A DNA stretch of 35,384 nucleotides from an uncultured Clostridiaceae bacterium (GTDB taxonomy: Bacteria; Bacillota; Clostridia; Lachnospirales; Lachnospiraceae), in assembly GCA_947177415.1 (NCBI GenBank), contig CAMWUK010000032.1, positions 1-35,384 of the forward strand, given 5' to 3'. This document shows positions 32,760-35,384 of the stretch, one piece after another; within the stretch, counting starts at the first letter, position 1; every line of letters begins with the position of its first letter. Both the position numbers and the translations under genes were made by a program. A model generated the notes under the pieces. It had not been told where the DNA came from. It searched no databases and saw only the letters and a list, made by a program, of their open reading frames with translations.

Positions 32760-33176
32760 ATGGACAAAGTATCAGGAAAATTAACAGTGTTTTTTGAAAA
32801 ACCTTTTTGGATTGGTGTTTTTGAAAGGATTGAGGATGAAAAGCTATCTGTAGCGAAAATCACTTTCGGAGCAGAACCAAAAGATTATGAGGTGTATGAT
32901 TTTATCCTCAAGCACTATTTTCAATTAAGCTTTAGTCCGGCTTTGGAAACTGTTATAAGGAAAGAAAAGAGAAATCCAAAGCGAATACAAAGAAATATAA
33001 AAAAGCAATTACAAGAATTTGGAATTGGAACAAAGTCCCAGCAGGCATTAAAATTGCAGCAGGAGCAATGTAAATTGAAGAGAAAGAAGAAAAACCGTAT
33101 GCAGAAAGAGGCAGATTCTGAACGAAGATTTGAATTGAAACAGCAAAAGAAAAGAGATAAGCATCGGGGCAGATGA
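32760..33176 (+). CDS. yjdF: YjdF family protein
   Basis: 138 residues, the usual length for DUF2992/YjdF. The N-terminal domain has SGKLTVFFEKPFWIGVFERIEDEKLSVAKITFGAEPKDYEVYDFIL, the family signature, and the C-terminal half is a highly basic helix (ERRFELKQQKKRDKHRGR). Its biochemical role is not known; its riboswitch suggests handling of azaaromatic compounds. ATG 32760 follows GGAGGG, which the riboswitch can mask. No partner gene is in the same transcript. Confidence 0.93.
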   Translation: MDKVSGKLTVFFEKPFWIGVFERIEDEKLSVAKITFGAEPKDYEVYDFILKHYFQLSFSPALETVIRKEKRNPKRIQRNIKKQLQEFGIGTKSQQALKLQQEQCKLKRKKKNRMQKEADSERRFELKQQKKRDKHRGR

Positions 33177-33251
33177 TGTCTAGATATGTTTATCAATAAC
33201 ACTTTCATAGTAAACCTACATGCTACCTTTGGCAGCACCACCATAAATAAA

Positions 33252-33347
33252 AGTTGATTGCTTTGTGCTTCGCACTACCGCAATCACCAACTGTATTCGT
33301 ATTCTGGGCTATCGCCCTACATACTCATACAGTTTAGCCAGACAAAT
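33252..33347 (+). repeat. Double hairpin between yjdF and the AraC gene
   Basis: TGATTGC...GCAATCA encloses GTGC-TTC-GCAC; then ACTGTAT...ATACAGT encloses GGGC-TATC-GCCC. The start, AGTTGATTGCTTTG, resembles the region after the GNAT gene at 32525-32560 (GTTGATTGCTATG). It could be a terminator pair or another repeat family. Confidence 0.45.
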
Positions 33348-33416
33348 GTTGGCAAGTAAAGTCGGGATAGTTTTTGTTTTTCATGGTAAATTGTATTTAC
33401 AGCAGGAGGTGAGGAC

Positions 33417-34277
33417 ATGGAATGGGCAGAATCCATAAGTAAAGCAATCGAATATATCGAAAACAACATCACAGAAAAAATTACTGTACAAGATATTTCA
33501 AAGCATGTTAATATATCACCTTTTTATTTTCAAAAGGGATTTAGTTTGCTTTGTGGATATACGGTTACAGAATATATGTGTAACCGTAGGTTGGCTCTTG
33601 CTGCAGGAGAGCTTGCCACAAGTGACACAAAGGTAATTGATATTGCGATGAAATATGGTTATGATTCGCCAGACAGCTTTACGAAGGCATTTTCAAGATT
33701 TCATGGTGTCACACCTTCTATGGTACAAAAGAATCATAGTATATTGATTAAATCTTTTGCACCGCTGAAAATTAAATTATCATTGGAAGGTGGTTTTGTT
33801 ATGGATTACAGATTAACAAAGAAGGACAGTTTTACAGTTATGGGAGCAATTAAAAAGTTCTCTTATGATGGAGCAAAAGCGGTAATTCCAGAGTTTTGGA
33901 AAGAACATTATGAAAAGGGAAATGGCAAATATGTATGTGGAATGTTTGGCGTGAATATTGATGAATCCATGGGAAATAGTGAGTTTGCATATATGATAGC
34001 GGATATCTATAATCCAGTAATGGATGTGCCAGAAGGATTTGTTACAAAGACAATTCCTGCATTCACTTGGGCAGTATTTCCTTGTAAGGGTTCAATGCCT
34101 GATTCTATGCAGGATGTGAATACTAAGATTTTTTCAGAGTGGATTCCTGCATTAAAAGAATACGAATTTGCTGCAGGATACTGTATCGAAATGTATGATG
34201 ATCCTAGTAAATATCCAAAGGGAACTAGTGATGAAAATTATTACTCTGAGATTTGGATTCCAGTAAAAAATAAATAA
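33417..34277 (+). CDS. AraC-family regulator with GyrI-like ligand domain
   Basis: 286 residues. Residues 1-100 form a double helix-turn-helix of the SoxS/Rob type (ITVQDISKHVNISPFYFQKGFSLLCGYTVTEYMCNRRLALAAGELA, IDIAMKYGYDSPDSFTKAFSRFHGVTPS). About 125-286 is a GyrI-like effector domain (FTVMGAIKKFS, FVTKTIPAFTWAVFPCKGSMPDSMQ, EIWIPVK). Such proteins sense small molecules and turn on export or detoxification genes. CAGGAGGTGAGG precedes ATG 33417. It may control yjdF or the neighbouring transporters, but no target site is visible. Confidence 0.92.
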   Translation: MEWAESISKAIEYIENNITEKITVQDISKHVNISPFYFQKGFSLLCGYTVTEYMCNRRLALAAGELATSDTKVIDIAMKYGYDSPDSFTKAFSRFHGVTPSMVQKNHSILIKSFAPLKIKLSLEGGFVMDYRLTKKDSFTVMGAIKKFSYDGAKAVIPEFWKEHYEKGNGKYVCGMFGVNIDESMGNSEFAYMIADIYNPVMDVPEGFVTKTIPAFTWAVFPCKGSMPDSMQDVNTKIFSEWIPALKEYEFAAGYCIEMYDDPSKYPKGTSDENYYSEIWIPVKNK

Positions 34278-34285
34278 AGAATATC

Positions 34286-34420
34286 GTAACTATTCAGGTA
34301 GAAACACGCATTTACTGCGTGTTTCGTAAGAAAGAGTAAATTATATAATGTTTAAGCCCCTTCGCCGAAGGCGAATTATTATGGGCTTAAACGTAACTGT
34401 TCATGGTTCTGAACAGTTAC
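34286..34420 (+). mobile_element. Family-1 miniature element, copy E (135 bp, complete)
   Basis: The termini are GTAACTATTCAG and CTGAACAGTTAC, with perfect 8-bp direct repeats AGAATATC (34278-34285 and 34421-34428). It has the same three hairpins as copy B. It lies directly after the AraC stop codon and may act as its terminator. Confidence 0.93.
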
Positions 34421-34443
34421 AGAATATCTATTAATATAAATAG

Positions 34444-34487
34444 CCCATGTATTTCTCCTATAGTGGAGATGCATGGGTTTCTTGTTT
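34444..34487 (+). terminator. Hairpin after element E
   Basis: CCCATG (34444-34449) pairs with CATGGG (34472-34477), with TCTCC/GGAGA pairing inside, followed by TTTCTTGTTT. It was probably the AraC gene terminator before element E inserted between them. Confidence 0.65.
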
Positions 34488-34500
34488 ATATAGTTTATCC

Positions 34501-34645
34501 GTTATTGTTCACACCTATGGTGCTAACAGTAACGGAATCCAGCCTATTTATAATTTGCCTTTGGCAAAAGGCTGGATTCTTGACTGTTCTATGTTCTTGG
34601 CACATAGCTTGACAGTAAGTGTCAAGCTTGTGAGTGAACAGTAAC
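34501..34645 (+). mobile_element. Related miniature element G (145 bp)
   Basis: The inverted ends GTTATTGTTCAC and GTGAACAGTAAC match 11/12 and resemble the family-1 ends. The flanks GTTTATCC and GTTTATTC match 7/8, a probable target duplication. Inside are stacked hairpins: AATCCAGCC/GGCTGGATT with TTTGCC/GGCAAA, CTATGT/ACATAG, and GCTTGACA/TGTCAAGC. It is non-coding. Confidence 0.75.
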
Positions 34646-34723
34646 GTTTATTCTCAGATAAATAGGACTTTAAGAGATAAGGTATATGTGATAAAATAGA
34701 ACAAAAAACAGGAGATATTTCAA

Positions 34724-35285
34724 ATGATGAGAAATCCGGAACAAACTATAGGAAACATAGCAGACAAGTCTAATATGGCTTTTATTAGTTATAGTAAACG
34801 CATTAAATAAATGCGTTTACTATAATTGCTCCGCAAGGATGTGCATGAATGCACATAGGAAGTATGCCGCTTTGCGGCGTGCATCCAGCACAGGAAACGA
34901 ATCAAAACGCAAGCATTTTGTTCGTTTCCTATACATAGATAATTAGGGATTCCCTATAACAAAGGCAATGTTAAAACCTAGAGAACGACAAGGAATAAAA
35001 GAATTTTGGTTTTCAACAAACACATCATCAAATAAGGTAAAATTTTTTCGTAAAAACCCAAAAGCCAGCATATATTTTGTGGATAAAAGATTTTATCGTG
35101 GGGTTAGTTTAATAGGAACCGTTGAGGTTTTGGAAACAGATGAAGCGAAAGAAAGAATATGGCAGGAGGGGGATACCATGTATTATAAAGAAGGAGTAAC
35201 CGATCCGGATTATTGTGTGTTGAAATCCACTGCTGTCAAAGGAAGATATTATAGTAATTTTAAATCAGAAGATTTTGAAATTTAG
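34724..35285 (+). pseudogene. PPOX-family (pyridoxamine 5'-phosphate oxidase-like) gene, interrupted by an inserted element
   Basis: The first part (ATG 34724, CAGGAG upstream) reads MMRNPEQTIGNIADKSNMAF then ISY. After an insertion of about 140 bp the frame resumes at about 34932 as Y-IDN-stop-GFPITKAMLKPRERQGIKEF and on through STNTSSNKVKFFRKNPKASIYFVDKRFYRG to 35285, the PPOX/general stress FMN-binding fold. Removing the insert rejoins SY-IDN in frame, but a TAG at 34944 remains, so the gene is dead even without it. The downstream part alone (from ATG 34968) lacks the first strands and would not be a full protein. Confidence 0.8.
34792..34931 (+). mobile_element. Family-2 structured element, copy 2, inserted in the PPOX gene
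   Basis: Hairpin 1: a 16-bp perfect stem that starts in the flanking TTATAG. Core AGGATGTGCA (34836-34845). Hairpin 2: ATGCAC (34849-34854)/GTGCAT (34879-34884), one-sided bulge ATAGGAAGTAT, inner stem GCCGC/GCGGC. Hairpin 3: AGGAAACGAA/TTCGTTTCCT. The ends TAGTAAACG and CGTTTCCTA are inverted repeats (8/9) and TA lies on each side, as for IS630/Tc1-type insertion (inference). Confidence 0.72.
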
Positions 35286-35330
35286 ATAAGTAAACAAGGA
35301 GTGAATATATAGAAAAAGCATAATATGAAG

Positions 35331-35384
35331 GTAACTATTCAGAACCTGCAAAAGTGATATACAAATTGCATAAATAAATTTATT
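35331..35384. repeat. Family-1 terminus at the window edge
   Basis: GTAACTATTCAGAACC matches the family-1 end and the inside of copy A's first hairpin. The rest may lie beyond the window. Confidence 0.5.

Noticed and set aside
34403-34644. Two overlapping 65-69 codon frames after the AraC gene
   Set aside because: They lie inside element E, a terminator hairpin and element G, all non-coding structured DNA.
34968-35285. A stand-alone 105-residue PPOX gene
   Set aside because: The matching N-terminus is upstream of the inserted element, and ATG 34968 is an internal Met of the family (TKAML), without a ribosome site.

Overview
The window is AT-rich DNA from a low-GC Gram-positive bacterium. 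Strong AGGAGG ribosome-binding sites, TTGACA/TATAAT promoters with 17-bp spacers, frequent TTG/GTG starts and the gene families present all point to a Clostridia member, probably a gut Lachnospiraceae. This taxonomic call is inference.

Region 1 (1-17.8 kb) is the late half of an HK97-type siphophage prophage, all on the + strand: end of the large terminase, portal, S78 protease, capsid, a YadA-like head fibre with a G2-type self-cleaving C-terminus, four head-tail joining/completion proteins, major tail protein, tail chaperones joined by a -1 frameshift at A_AAA_AAG, a 1687-residue tape measure, distal tail protein, a hub protein carrying BspA-like repeats, and a last baseplate protein. No holin, endolysin or integrase is visible. 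The right end holds three small minus-strand genes (two XRE-type regulators and a 45-residue protein) with clear promoters and palindromic operators. The phage DNA stops inside an ABC-transporter ATPase gene that begins abruptly at the PTGALD motif, which is the likely right attachment junction.

Region 2 (17.8-24.8 kb) is a patchwork: a membrane protein whose upstream region was hit by a small transposon-like repeat, an acidic orphan protein, an SRPBCC-MarR operon under a 24-bp perfect palindrome, an AAA-ATPase/PD-(D/E)XK protein, a carboxymuconolactone decarboxylase-cupin fusion, a GNAT acetyltransferase, and several gene fragments.

Region 3 (24.8-29.6 kb) is one functional block: OmpR-type regulator, sensor kinase, ABC ATPase, ABC permease and a small membrane-anchored protein, the layout of a peptide- or envelope-stress-responsive export system.

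Region 4 (29.6-35.4 kb) has a secreted SH3 protein, an EFR1-type flavodoxin-ferredoxin, a second GNAT protein, yjdF behind a yjdF riboswitch, an AraC/GyrI-type regulator, and a PPOX gene broken by an inserted structured element.

Regions 2-4 are studded with at least two families of short hairpin-rich mobile repeats. Family 1 has GTAACTRTTCAG termini and perfect 8-bp target duplications at three copies; a related element has a 7/8 duplication. Family 2 keeps the same fold (outer stem, one-sided GGAA-containing bulge, inner stem) while its stem sequences change, and one copy sits inside the PPOX gene. These two families are the least explained signals in the window.
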